Shown: positions 24,611-33,900 of the stretch, one piece after another
How positions within the stretch are numbered: the first letter of the stretch is position 1
Layout: every line of letters starts with the position of its first letter
Assembly: GCA_013115145.1 (NCBI GenBank)
Contig: JAAPAO010000011.1
Coordinates: 79,705-143,704 of the forward strand
Direction: 5' to 3'
Length of the DNA stretch: 64,000 nt
Source of the DNA: Perkinsus chesapeaki
Taxonomy: Eukaryota > Perkinsozoa > Perkinsida > Perkinsidae
The notes under the pieces: model-generated
Databases searched by the model: none
Told to the model about the DNA's origin: nothing
The model's input: only the letters and a program-made list of their open reading frames with translations
Translations under genes and position numbers: made by a program

Positions 24611-25730
24611 TCACCCTCCCGGCTTCGTCAGTTTTTCACTCTTGCACCTGTTCGTCACCCAGCAAAGAAGCACTGGCAGTGGTGATTCGGGGTGAAATTC
24701 AAACTCCTCAATAGCTCTTATTCCCCCATAAGGTGGCGTTGAATACCGCGCCAGACTTTTTGAACACCCTCTCCCAAAGCCCTCACCGAGGTTTGGTGCA
24801 ATCCCGTCCCGTCCCTGCAAACGGTGAGTAACCGATGTCTGTAATCTGTAATCTCTACTGTGATAGCCGAGGATAGAAAACCTGACACCGAGGTTCAAAT
24901 CCAGAACGATGATCTGGTTTCTGTTGCTGGCATCGACTAGGCACACATACGCAGCCTCGTTCACACTAGACCACGGGACACGCTGATGAAATCGCACTGT
25001 CTCGTTATTGTACAGCGGTGTGCTGCTGTGTGGATATAGAACAAGACTACCCAGGGGCCCAACATATATTTCAGTCACAAAAAAATCATTCACCAGCCAC
25101 CAAGGGTTGTTTCCAATTGACAATAATAAAGAGATGTCGGCAGACTTGCCTGATATCGAAGGGATGTTCCGGAAATCAAGTGGCGGGTCACCCACCCAGA
25201 GAGGGGGAGGACCGAGGTCAAAGTCAAGAACTTTGACTTCCCATCTTGCAATACATGCTTCTATTACGTACGGCATTGATGCTAGCAGAAAGATACTGAG
25301 TAGAGTGCATATTCCAATAAATACCATGATAAGGGACATCCACAGGCGGAAGAAATCAGGTTTCTCACAGTATTTCGCTTCAGGTTCTCGGTCGGGAAAC
25401 GAACTGACCGATATTTCATCACACCAACGATCTCTCATGGTAGACCGTGCGACAAGAGGATTTGTAAAACTCGAGGTGCAGCGTTCCGCTTGGATGGGCA
25501 TGTATAAGACTCTTGTGAAGCCTAAATACTAAGCAGACAAACCGCACATCTTGCAGACAATCCCTACTAGGTCGGATGGTCTGTTCAGGTCACGTCACCC
25601 TCCGTGACCGCAGTCTTGGTCTATCTCGTTGCCAATCTACCGCCCAACTAGTCTCGTCGGCATGGGTTGTGTGAGTCTGAGAATAGAGGTTTTAGGGAAG
25701 CTCCAGCGTAACCTCACTGACCCTCGACCG
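23869..25730. repeat. Tandem duplication, unit 2
   Basis: Second unit of the 2.1-kb duplication. Its 3' flank (24267-24610) differs from unit 1 by only about two substitutions over about 340 bp, and the 5' flank is also almost unchanged, while the 3' half of the enclosed ORF is strongly diverged. Confidence 0.9.
24611..25501 (-). CDS. Single-pass membrane protein with β-rich ectodomain, paralogue 2 (296 aa)
   Basis: Paralogue of the gene at 22508-23386. About the first 85 residues, including the membrane segment, are almost identical (one clear change, IFLIASM to IFLLASM). From roughly residue 88 the two proteins diverge, with many substitutions and small insertions (for example SVANNPWW versus SIGNNPWW, and YPHS-TPINNN versus YPHSSTPLYNN), then converge on the same last residues KLTKPGG. 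Conserved islands such as VPWSSVNEAAY, LVDASNRNQ, VRFSILGYHSR and DGIAPNLGE suggest one fold kept under constraint with variable surface positions. Function unknown; a surface or secretory-pathway membrane protein is inferred from topology. Confidence 0.75.
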   Translation of the reverse strand: MPIQAERCTSSFTNPLVARSTMRDRWCDEISVSSFPDREPEAKYCEKPDFFRLWMSLIMVFIGICTLLSIFLLASMPYVIEACIARWEVKVLDFDLGPPPLWVGDPPLDFRNIPSISGKSADISLLLSIGNNPWWLVNDFFVTEIYVGPLGSLVLYPHSSTPLYNNETVRFHQRVPWSSVNEAAYVCLVDASNRNQIIVLDLNLGVRFSILGYHSRDYRLQTSVTHRLQGRDGIAPNLGEGFGRGCSKSLARYSTPPYGGIRAIEEFEFHPESPLPVLLCWVTNRCKSEKLTKPGG

Positions 25731-25880
25731 ACGGAAAACGCGGACCTCAGGAGTCTTGGGAAATCCCCCCCCCAGTTGACAGGAGGGATGCGTACAGGAG
25801 CACTCGCTCTGTCACGGCGCTAGGAGTATGCTTGCAGGCTGTTAATTGAATCATCTTGATCCGTACAACACGGAGCAGCA
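25502..25880. other. 5' flank of paralogue 2 and upstream of the secreted-protein ORF
   Basis: The first about 230 bp duplicate 23387-23612; the remainder is unique and includes a run of nine C at about 25767-25775. It lies between divergently oriented genes and could serve both as promoter region. Confidence 0.4.
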
Positions 25881-26252
25881 GTGATGAATACCCCACCTTT
25901 CCTAACACAAATGGGGAGCCTCCTTGTCATCTTGGGCGTCAATCTGATGTTGTCAGCACCCGATGGCACCGGCCCGGCCGGCAAGGGCTACTGTTTTATC
26001 GGAAAAGTCATTGATTTGATTCAAGACTTCCCAAGGACTGGTGAATTCCGCTTATCGTTTGACAATGCTACTCACATGTCTGTCATGGTGAGCAGGCAAA
26101 GTCGTCGTAAGGGGCGCAAAGTTCTATTGTCGTCGGGAAACAATACCTTTTTCTACAACGGTACTTCTGGCATTATCAACGCTGAGGTTGAGGAGAAAGT
26201 ATCTAAATATCCGTGGTACTTCTCACAGAAGAATTTCCGCTCAATGACATAA
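25881..26252 (+). CDS. Small putative secreted protein (123 aa)
   Basis: Not recognised. MMNTPPFLTQMGSLLVILG opens a hydrophobic N-terminus of about 25 residues with a plausible signal-peptide cleavage near LSAPDG. The mature part is about 100 residues, basic, with one cysteine near its start (GKGYCF), then EFRLSFDNATHMSVMV and potential N-glycosylation sites (NAT, NGT). It reads as a single exon. The layout (signal peptide, G-x-Y-C, aromatic patch, F-x-L-x-F) weakly resembles the ORF at 60835-61152. It could be a spurious ORF, but the signal peptide and even composition favour a real gene. Confidence 0.5.
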   Translation: MMNTPPFLTQMGSLLVILGVNLMLSAPDGTGPAGKGYCFIGKVIDLIQDFPRTGEFRLSFDNATHMSVMVSRQSRRKGRKVLLSSGNNTFFYNGTSGIINAEVEEKVSKYPWYFSQKNFRSMT

Positions 26253-26399
26253 AATGAGACGGCGGATGAGGTTAAGTTGAAAGTTAGAAAACTACTGACG
26301 TTAGTTGCACCATGGTTCCTACCGAAGAAAACCAGGACTTTTGTGAGATGCTAGTACTGTGCCTGAGAGCTGGCATTCAAGGAAGAACTTCTCAGAGAT

Positions 26400-26419
26400 T
26401 ACTGTTACAGTAATACTGT
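26400..26419. repeat. Hexamer flip-flop element (perfect S-n-S'-n-S)
   Basis: TACTGT-t-ACAGTA-a-TACTGT: the hexamer, its reverse complement and the hexamer again, with one-base spacers. Palindrome arms around base 26406 extend to 8 bp. Confidence 0.9.
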
Positions 26420-27137
26420 ATTTCCACCGTAGAGAAAAGATCTTTGGCTTCTCGGTCTTTCTAGGGCGACTTTTCTAGGCCGACCTGAATTGAGTTGTTG
26501 AGTAACTAACCGTGGTAAGATGGAAGTAGTATCTGTCCGGGAATGGGTTGCGGCCGCGTCCCAGTACGCGGCGTACCATCGCGAGCAAAGAGGAGTAGAC
26601 GGGAGAGCTCCCTTACGAACATGTAGTCTAGTGTATCCCCGGTATTCAACTCATCATCTTTGATCAGGGATTAGCAGTTTAAGATAAGGGGACTTAAGTG
26701 GCATTTGATCCCAAGTTCGAAGAGCCCAAGAACAAAAATATCATTCGTTTCCATGTCCCGAAATTCGTTTTTCTCCGAGAGTAGTTAACGCTGGAATTTT
26801 TGACCAGCTCGGTTGCAGGGTAAGCTAATTAGCCAGATATCCACTAGTCGCACCGTGTGCAAACACACGTATATCACTGCCGAGCATCCGTCCCACCGCC
26901 GAGACTGGAACGATTATCCCGCGATAACAGCCCGTAAGAACCCTTGCCCTGGGCCCGATTGCAAGTAGGGACCTCAAAACGGGAACACAGTGTTAGGACT
27001 GATGATGTCCAGGATAGAGAACTTGAACAAAACTGGTCATTAACCACTTCATCGGAGTTGCATTGTGTTACCGGATGAACCATAAGACTCGCGGCAAGTC
27101 ACTCACCAAAATGAAACTAATTGACTACATAACAGAC

Positions 27138-27157
27138 CTGGAACTTCCAGGCTGGAA
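27138..27157. repeat. Hexamer flip-flop element (perfect S-n-S'-n-S)
   Basis: CTGGAA-c-TTCCAG-g-CTGGAA, same architecture as at 26400 but an unrelated hexamer. Confidence 0.9.
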
Positions 27158-27400
27158 GTATGACAAGCGTCATAGCCATGATTCGTGGGGGTACCACAAC
27201 CATTCCGTTGTCTCCGGACTTAACAAGTTCCAGCCAATGAAACGATAAGGACGGGAGAGAGGCTCCTGGACGAGCAGTTCTGATCAAAGGATGTTTAGTC
27301 TCGGAGAAGTGAGATGCGATGATCCTTGGAGAACTAGACACAACTATGAGAAGCTTCGTGAGATAGCATACGCGCTCCTTTGCAACGCCTTGGAGAGCAA

Positions 27401-27571
27401 GGACTTCAATTTGGACAGAAGAACGAAATTGAAGTTAAGGAACCAATCCTCGTCTAGGAGCTTCAATTTGGATGGATGAGAGGATGAGGAACCTCAATGT
27501 AGATACAGTGCTTTTGGAACTTCAATTTGCAAAATTGGTAAAATAATTTCGAGGTGAGAAGCTTCAATGAG
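27401..27571. repeat. Cluster of CTTCAATTTG-like motifs
   Basis: Five plus-strand copies of a GGA(A/G)CTTCAATTTG-like motif, from exact to partial, start near 27401, 27457, 27488, 27516 and 27557. One inverted copy (AAATTGAAG) lies at 27426-27434 and can pair with the first over 9 bp. Spacing is irregular, so this is not a simple tandem repeat. Confidence 0.6.
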
Positions 27572-27573
27572 AA

Positions 27574-27640
27574 TAAGTCATTATAACTCCAGTCTAGGAG
27601 CATGGTTTGTTCGATAGTTGTGCCGGATGCTTCTCGTTAG
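27574..27640. repeat. Relic of the duplication-unit left end
   Basis: About 67 bp alignable with about 21769-21836 and 23872-23939 (shared blocks include GGAGCATGG and TTGTTCG, and TAGT-TGTGCC-GATG with gaps). It indicates an element older or wider than the tandem pair. Confidence 0.55.
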
Positions 27641-28008
27641 TTGGAATCTAAGTTAGGAATAGGCGTTGTTGACATTCAAGGCAGTATGAACTGTAGCGTC
27701 CATGCGAAGGGGAAGATTCACTCAACCACTTCACATAATTCACACACGAGCGGGCACCGCGACGAAGGCGCTGCTTGCTTCACGCAACCAACATCTGATA
27801 ACAACTTTTCTTTCCATGCTTGCTTTAGGGATGTATTCGAGTTTCGCTGACCCTCGTTTTCAATGCCCCTTACTGAAATAAGATGCCTAATGCTTTTCCG
27901 ATAAGCCAACTTGACAAGTAACTCAACAATGCGATCTACAGTGAAAAGGTAATAAAAACGATACGAAGTCAGCACTGATGGTAAACGAATCGTGTGTACG
28001 TTAATCCC

Positions 28009-30162
28009 TCACGCACCGGCGTCACATCCATCATGTAGGATGCTCGCCACTCCCTCCTGATCAATCTTATTCAAGATCTCATCTTTAATCATTGCAATAA
28101 CCTCCTTAATGAGACATTCACGCTCACCAGTCATAGACTCAATTGACTTGAAGAACTGTACGTCACCTCCGAGTACATTGATGAAATTCCGCCAAGTCAT
28201 TTAACTCAAATCAGGTTGGAGAAACTTGTATGTCTTCAACAAATTCCCAAGATATTCATCGCTCGTAATACTATCATCCGCCACCCCCGAGTTCGCCTCC
28301 TCGCCGAAACCAAGTCGCTCCAACAACCAAGTCAACGGTTCTTCCTTCACCGTATTCTTAATGATGCTATGGACCTTGTGCACCACCATGCTACATCGTG
28401 AGTCTAGATCAGTTTCGTCACACTGGTTCGACGCCACAGCGAGTTCCAATTGGCGGAAGGATTTGGATTGAAAACTAATATACGACAACAGCCTGTCAAC
28501 CTCTGACTCATAGAGGGGCAGCAGTTTTTCGAGCCTCGCGAGCTCCATCCGCGAAATGCTCTCAGCCATCTGTGTACTTGAGGTCGCCCCGGTGGATGGG
28601 GAGACGAATTCTTTGACGCTCCTTAGTGGACTGGCGGGACGTGACGGCTGACTAGAGGAAGCTGTCGGTGGTGGAACAACAACTGCATCCCTCAATAACG
28701 ATATCACGTCTGAGTCACGAGAATAGCTGCTCCCAGTTCGATTGTCACCTTCATGATCAGATTCTGCCTTGCACTTAACACTAGTGACATTGATAGTTCT
28801 TTGGGAACGCCCCCAGTCTATACGATCTAGTTGTTCGCAAACGAATAGCTTGCCACGGCTCGGTGTTGGTATATCGCCGATGTGATCTGAGGACGTATAG
28901 AATACATGGCAGGTTATGAAGGTGCTCTCGCCGCCGGTCAGCAAAATGCTCAAGCCCGTACGAGCATTCCCGCGGGGTGAGGTTCCCTTGCAAAACGCCA
29001 AACAAGACGTTGTACCACAGTGACCAGTTTGAGATTGCTTTCGGAGGACTCTTAGCCGCGCCGGTGCAGAGAAGCTGAGAAGTACCAGGCAATCGCCAGC
29101 TCCACTGGCAACTATCCGGTTGTCGCTCAGCCATAGAGTCGATTCCAGTTCGCTCTGCTCTTCATGACCAATAACCTTCACCAAACCCTTCTCGGCATGC
29201 TCCCCGACAGTCCCTTCACGGTCGCTCTTCGTGAAGACCTGGGACCACACCAGAAGTTCCCCGCCATCCGACACTCCTGCTAGATGAGCCCTGTCGGGTG
29301 ACCACGACAGACATGCGATTGGATAGGTGGTATTTATCGTGGTCAGTTGCGAACTAGAGAACTCCCTGCCATCCCTGGTAACCTTGAACAACTCGTATAT
29401 TCCAAGAATACAACAACTCGCCCGGAGCGCTACAGCGACCTTGACCCGGTCACCGCGTAATATCTCTCGCGATGTCGATCGGTCGTCTTCTGCCCCGTCG
29501 TAGGGTACCCCGGCCAGGGCATAAGCGCAACCGAACAAGTCTAGGGAATAGGCTTCTTGGCAGCCTTCCTTGTTGCTCCTGTTTCGCTTAGTAGACCGCC
29601 GGTACAGAGTAACGCGACCGTTTGTTGCAGCAGAATTGACCTCCGGGCGGCTCCACTCAGACGTGATTGCCACGACAATGACGGATAAGTTGGGTCCTGG
29701 TTCCCATAGCTGAGCGTCTTTAACATCAGTAAGTGGCCGTTCCGCATGGTAATGGATGATGATATCCTTAATTTGGGGGCGCTTAGATGGCTGTCTGGCA
29801 TCCACTAGATGCAGCCCAAGGCCCTCATAACCAATAAACAGTAATTGTGGACCACATGGTAAGACAACCGTTGCCTGGAGAGCACCCAAGCTACGAATGG
29901 TGTCAGGAAAAGCGTCCTCCAAGTGCGGGTTCAACTGTAGGCTGGGACCGGTGGCGAATCTACCACTGCCACGCTCCTGTCCTTCTACCACCACTAGGTC
30001 GAATTGTTCGACGATACCCGAGTAGTAGCCCACAACAACCCTGAACTTCGGCTCGGCCACGTGATCACTGGCGGTCACCCGCTGGTCAATGCAACTGACG
30101 TGTATGCAAGTGGGGATTTCGGTATCGACTGGCACCACCGTATGAGGCATGATGGTGGGCAT
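28009..30162 (-). CDS. WD40-like β-propeller protein with helical C-terminus, two exons
   Basis: Orthology unknown. The start at 30162 gives MPTIMPHTVVPVDTEIP. The first about 430 residues contain repeat-like β-propeller segments (FRVVVGYYSGIVEQFDLVVV, PIACLSWSPDRAHLAGVSDG...LLVWS, SDNRIVASGAGDCLVLLSF). A Ser/Pro-rich linker follows, then a helical region (LARLEKLLPLYESEVDRLLSYI). The first exon reads through about 650 codons to TAA at 28201. A 39-nt GT-AG intron (28167-28205 on the minus strand) removes this stop and joins QPDL to SDVQFFKSIES in frame, adding about 52 helical residues that end at 28009. The added segment is amphipathic (LIKEVIAMIKDEILNKI). The propeller assignment is by pattern only. 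It may be a scaffold for a complex. Confidence 0.65.
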
Positions 30163-30924
30163 GATGAGGAATATTTAACGCTTAACTAACCATCGATCAT
30201 GCTACGGTCGATATGTAAGTCACGGTGGTATATTGATAAACAACCCGAAAGTGAAGATACAGTATCTTAGATTGTGCAACGAGAATATTGCAATAAGTAA
30301 AAAGTGCAAGGGTAAAAAGCTACACTTCGAGTACGGCGAAAGTCCTACCAATTAAGAGTATCACTAACGCAATTGCGAGGATTCGTCACAGAAACTTGGC
30401 AAGCATATACCATCGTTCATGATGCTGCTCTCAATCTTCATCGATACACTTCTTTATCCCCTGTACTGTCCGCATTCCCTTACCAGTGCAGAGCTTGAAC
30501 GCTACTGGCATAATAATGTCAGTGCATGGCACCCAGCCTCTGCGCTTGCTAAGGATACTTCTTCGGTATTGAGGAAAACGAAAGACCGAAGTCTTGTGCA
30601 AGCCAGCTTCACGCTGAAGCCGTATATTGTCCTCCTGAATATCATTAGTCACACAACGGACAACACAGTACAAGCCCCTACCGATTGAGCTTGTCTCAGC
30701 ATTTTGTTCTGGAAGGCAGCCCGAGCGACTAGAGCCGTAGTGGTAATCCTTGGGGCATCTGACGCTGCCAACTTGGCAGATAATGCCGATTTGGATGCGA
30801 AAAGGCGACTTGTTATGTTCGGTGCCATTACAAGGCCAATAGGTCACCTCAATGATCCTTGATGAACGCAAGACGACAACACTTGGAGAGTGAAAATGTT
30901 AAACATTGTATTCCAGGAAATGAT
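30163..30924. other. Gap between ATR and the WD40-like gene
   Basis: About 760 bp. A 146-codon minus-strand frame (30431-30871) is open but shows no signal peptide, domain or convincing composition, so I do not call it. No RNA gene or clear repeat seen. Confidence 0.5.
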
Positions 30925-33900
30925 TCAGAGAAGCGGCATCCAGCCGATGTACATGCGTATTAAATATTTCGGGCTCGTAGCAATTCTAATTAGTTCATCA
31001 ACTTGCCCTTCAACGCTTATGCCAGTTCCTCGGTAGTCTCCCTGCATATCGTTGGCCGACAGCAGCAAAGCATCTTGAGTGCCGCTATCCAGACCACCGC
31101 CTGATACGTCCGACTGGGTCAGGAACACTACACCGGAGAGCTTCTGCTCAACCTCTTTAACCGTTCTGTCTGCGTTGTCGCTCGCTCGAGCCACGACCAG
31201 ATTAATCTCGGCTTTGCCACCTCGAAGAGAGTACTGTTTTGTCCTGGCGGCTGATGCCCACTGAGTAACAGGATCCGCCACGAACGAGAACAACACAGAG
31301 AGAAGCGTTTTCTTATGAGCTCGTAGAGCAGACATCGCCTGCACGCATGCGGCACGGAATGGGCCTTCAACGCCGTTGGCTCCCATCGCGCTGACACAAT
31401 TACTTGTCAATCTAAATGGCACGAGTTCTGGAATCTTGAGCTTGTGGCCAGCATCGAAGATACAATCAAAGTCAACATGGGTAAGCTCGCCATCTATTTC
31501 ACTCAGCATTATATTCTCACAATGTCTATCACCAAGGCCTATTATATAACCAACCATGCACCAGAGAGCTTGAGTGGCGATGAACTTGTTGCGCATAGCC
31601 AGCCAGTGGTCGGCATCCCGAGCGAGAGAGAAATGCCAATGCTGCAAGAGTGGAGGGGTCTCTCGTATGAGACGGGCAAAGGCTGCCTCCCCATTAGGAG
31701 CACAGATGACATCTCTAACCTTCGTGTTGAGCAGTTTTTCAAAAGGATTCTCGCCTTTCCCGTATAGTCTACTGTGGGCATTGTTTATGCAATCACGCAT
31801 AGTTAAGAAGCCTGTCATCCACTCTATGAGAGCCGCAGTGCTCGAGAGGCATACTACCGCATACGTCCTCAGTTTAACCTATCGCAACACTGGCTTAAAC
31901 CATCATTGCCGATATCAGTACTTACCCCTTTCAACAGACTGCCTTTCTGATGCTCATAATCCACCCCATTCCGATTGTCATCACAATGACTTTCGAGATT
32001 GTGGTTGATCATCGTGAAGAGGTCCATCATTCTGGCATCTTTTCGCATGTCTCCATTCGCCTCTTGTTTGGCTAGGAATGGATACCTTATCAAAACATGG
32101 ATCCCTGTGTCACCAAGAAGCAGCAAGTCTACTGTCTTCCATCAGTGCCACACATGACGATTCTCTTTGGCTTCGCTTTGCTGGCCATGACCTTTACCTT
32201 CGGCCCCCAACTGGCCACACCCACCACACTGTTGCCTTCATCAGAGTCCAATCGCGCTCCGTACCTGAACAGAAAACCTCTACACTGCGGCGACGAGCGC
32301 AGCCACGCACCCAATGTACTGCTGCAGTGGCACAACTATCTTCGCCGACCCCCGTCCGCCTCGGATGAGCCTTTGCAACTTCGGAAAAGATGCCAAGGTG
32401 GAGAAGTTGCCCTCGCCGGTTCTGCAGTTAGTGTCGACGCAAAGGCTGCCAAGCTCCCTTATAAGTGATTTATGCTGTTCAACGCCTGTGGCGTGTCAGT
32501 AAAGTGTGCACCTATATTCAGCTAAACTTACCTTCGGAGTCTGCCTGAACCGCTGCTGGCAACACCTTGTCCTGAAGGACCTTCATAGTATCAACATAAA
32601 AGCGTGGGGCATCTCGATGCTGTCTGCTAGCGTCCCCGCCGGTATGGTTGACAACAAATGGCAGCACATGCCACCGGCTCTGGGAAATACATAGATAACT
32701 TCAATCGTTCGAGAGATGCTTCACTCACCTGCCTTGGGTATTGAACAAGGAGGGCGCTGATGATAGAGCACACAAAGGAGACGGTGATATTGTGAGCCTC
32801 TTCTCCAGCGACTTTGAGCTTCTCAAGATACATAAGCCTAGGACCACTGGCCCCCTCTTTCTCATATCGGGCGCGCTTCATCAAACCGTAAAGTACCCTA
32901 AAGGTCTTGAGGTCGTCGGGTACGTGGAGCCGCGACAAGAGCTGTGGTAAAGCAGCAAACCATACTCTTAAGGGGATCTCCAAATCCGTGCTGCACCGTT
33001 CGGCCAAGTTGCGGATGATCGAACCAGCTCTATCAGATACCCGCTGTTGCCACCGAGTGAACAAGACTCGACAGAGATCTCGAGTATGGCCCTCCAAAAG
33101 TGCCCATGTCTCAGGAACTATCAGGGGCCTATTGTCCGACCCGCCATCGACCATTTGAGTTGCAGATACCGACGTCCCTTTCTGAAAAATACTACTTTGC
33201 CCGCTAGCAGCGATACAATTTGCTTACCTGTTTTGAGAGATTGCCAATGCAGTGCTCATAATGGGGTAAACTTTCTCTTGGTATGAGATTTACCAAAGCA
33301 CCGGAACCTTGATCCCATACAATACGCAATATCCTATTCAACGCCATGAGCTCGTGCTTGGTTCCAAACTGAATAGCCAACATATACTGCACTGTGATCT
33401 CCTGTAGCGTCTTCGATATGGACATAATCCGGGTTGTGCCTGGCGGCAGTCCGGCCTCTTCCTCAAGAAGCCCATCAAGATACTGTGCAAATGCGAAGTG
33501 CCCCCTAGCTCGACGCTTTGGAGACAAATCCGCCGCCTCTGCCAGCACCTGTCTGAATGCTGGCAGGGATTCTCGTGGCTGTATTAGGTTCTTGCTGCAG
33601 CTGTACCGCAGTCGATCAAGTTTCACACACCACGCCGTCTCCTTATCGGCAGCCTGCTGGCCACGTCTACCACCCAGAAGGGATGCTACATCCTCTAGAG
33701 CGTCTCGAGACTTGCTGATATCACCGAGATCACGATAGACCTTAGACATCTCAATCATAAAGTTGACGCTCTTTTCTTTATATATTTCAGGCTGGGCTCG
33801 GCATGCCACACCAACTTCTTGTGCTAAGTCATAGCGGCCGGCTCGTCTGAGAGCTCGAAGGTGTTCCCAGAGCAGCTGGCTCAACTGCTGTGGATTGCCA

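Larger units (their letters stand above)
26253..28008. other. Gene-poor interval with small repeats
   Basis: No gene I can support. It contains two perfect S-n-S'-n-S hexamer elements (26400-26419, 27138-27157), a cluster of CTTCAATTTG-like motifs (27401-27571) and a relic of the sequence found at the left ends of the duplication units (27574-27640). Short ORFs here, such as 27063-27248, have no supporting feature. Confidence 0.6.

Noticed and set aside
24888-24905. GGTTCAAATCC, resembling a tRNA T-loop/B block
   Set aside because: Inside the coding region of paralogue 2 with no cloverleaf partner arms; the other paralogue lacks it.
27063-27248. 61-codon plus-strand ORF with MKLIDYITDLELPGWKYD
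   Set aside because: Looks mildly protein-like but has no recognisable domain and contains a flip-flop element; insufficient for a gene call.
28009-28200. Separate 63-aa gene starting directly after the WD40-like stop codon
   Set aside because: A 39-nt intron joins most of it in frame to the upstream gene, a simpler explanation than a gene starting at the next base.
30431-30871. 146-codon minus-strand ORF downstream of ATR
   Set aside because: No domain, signal peptide or coding-like pattern, and an overlapping plus-strand frame is equally open.
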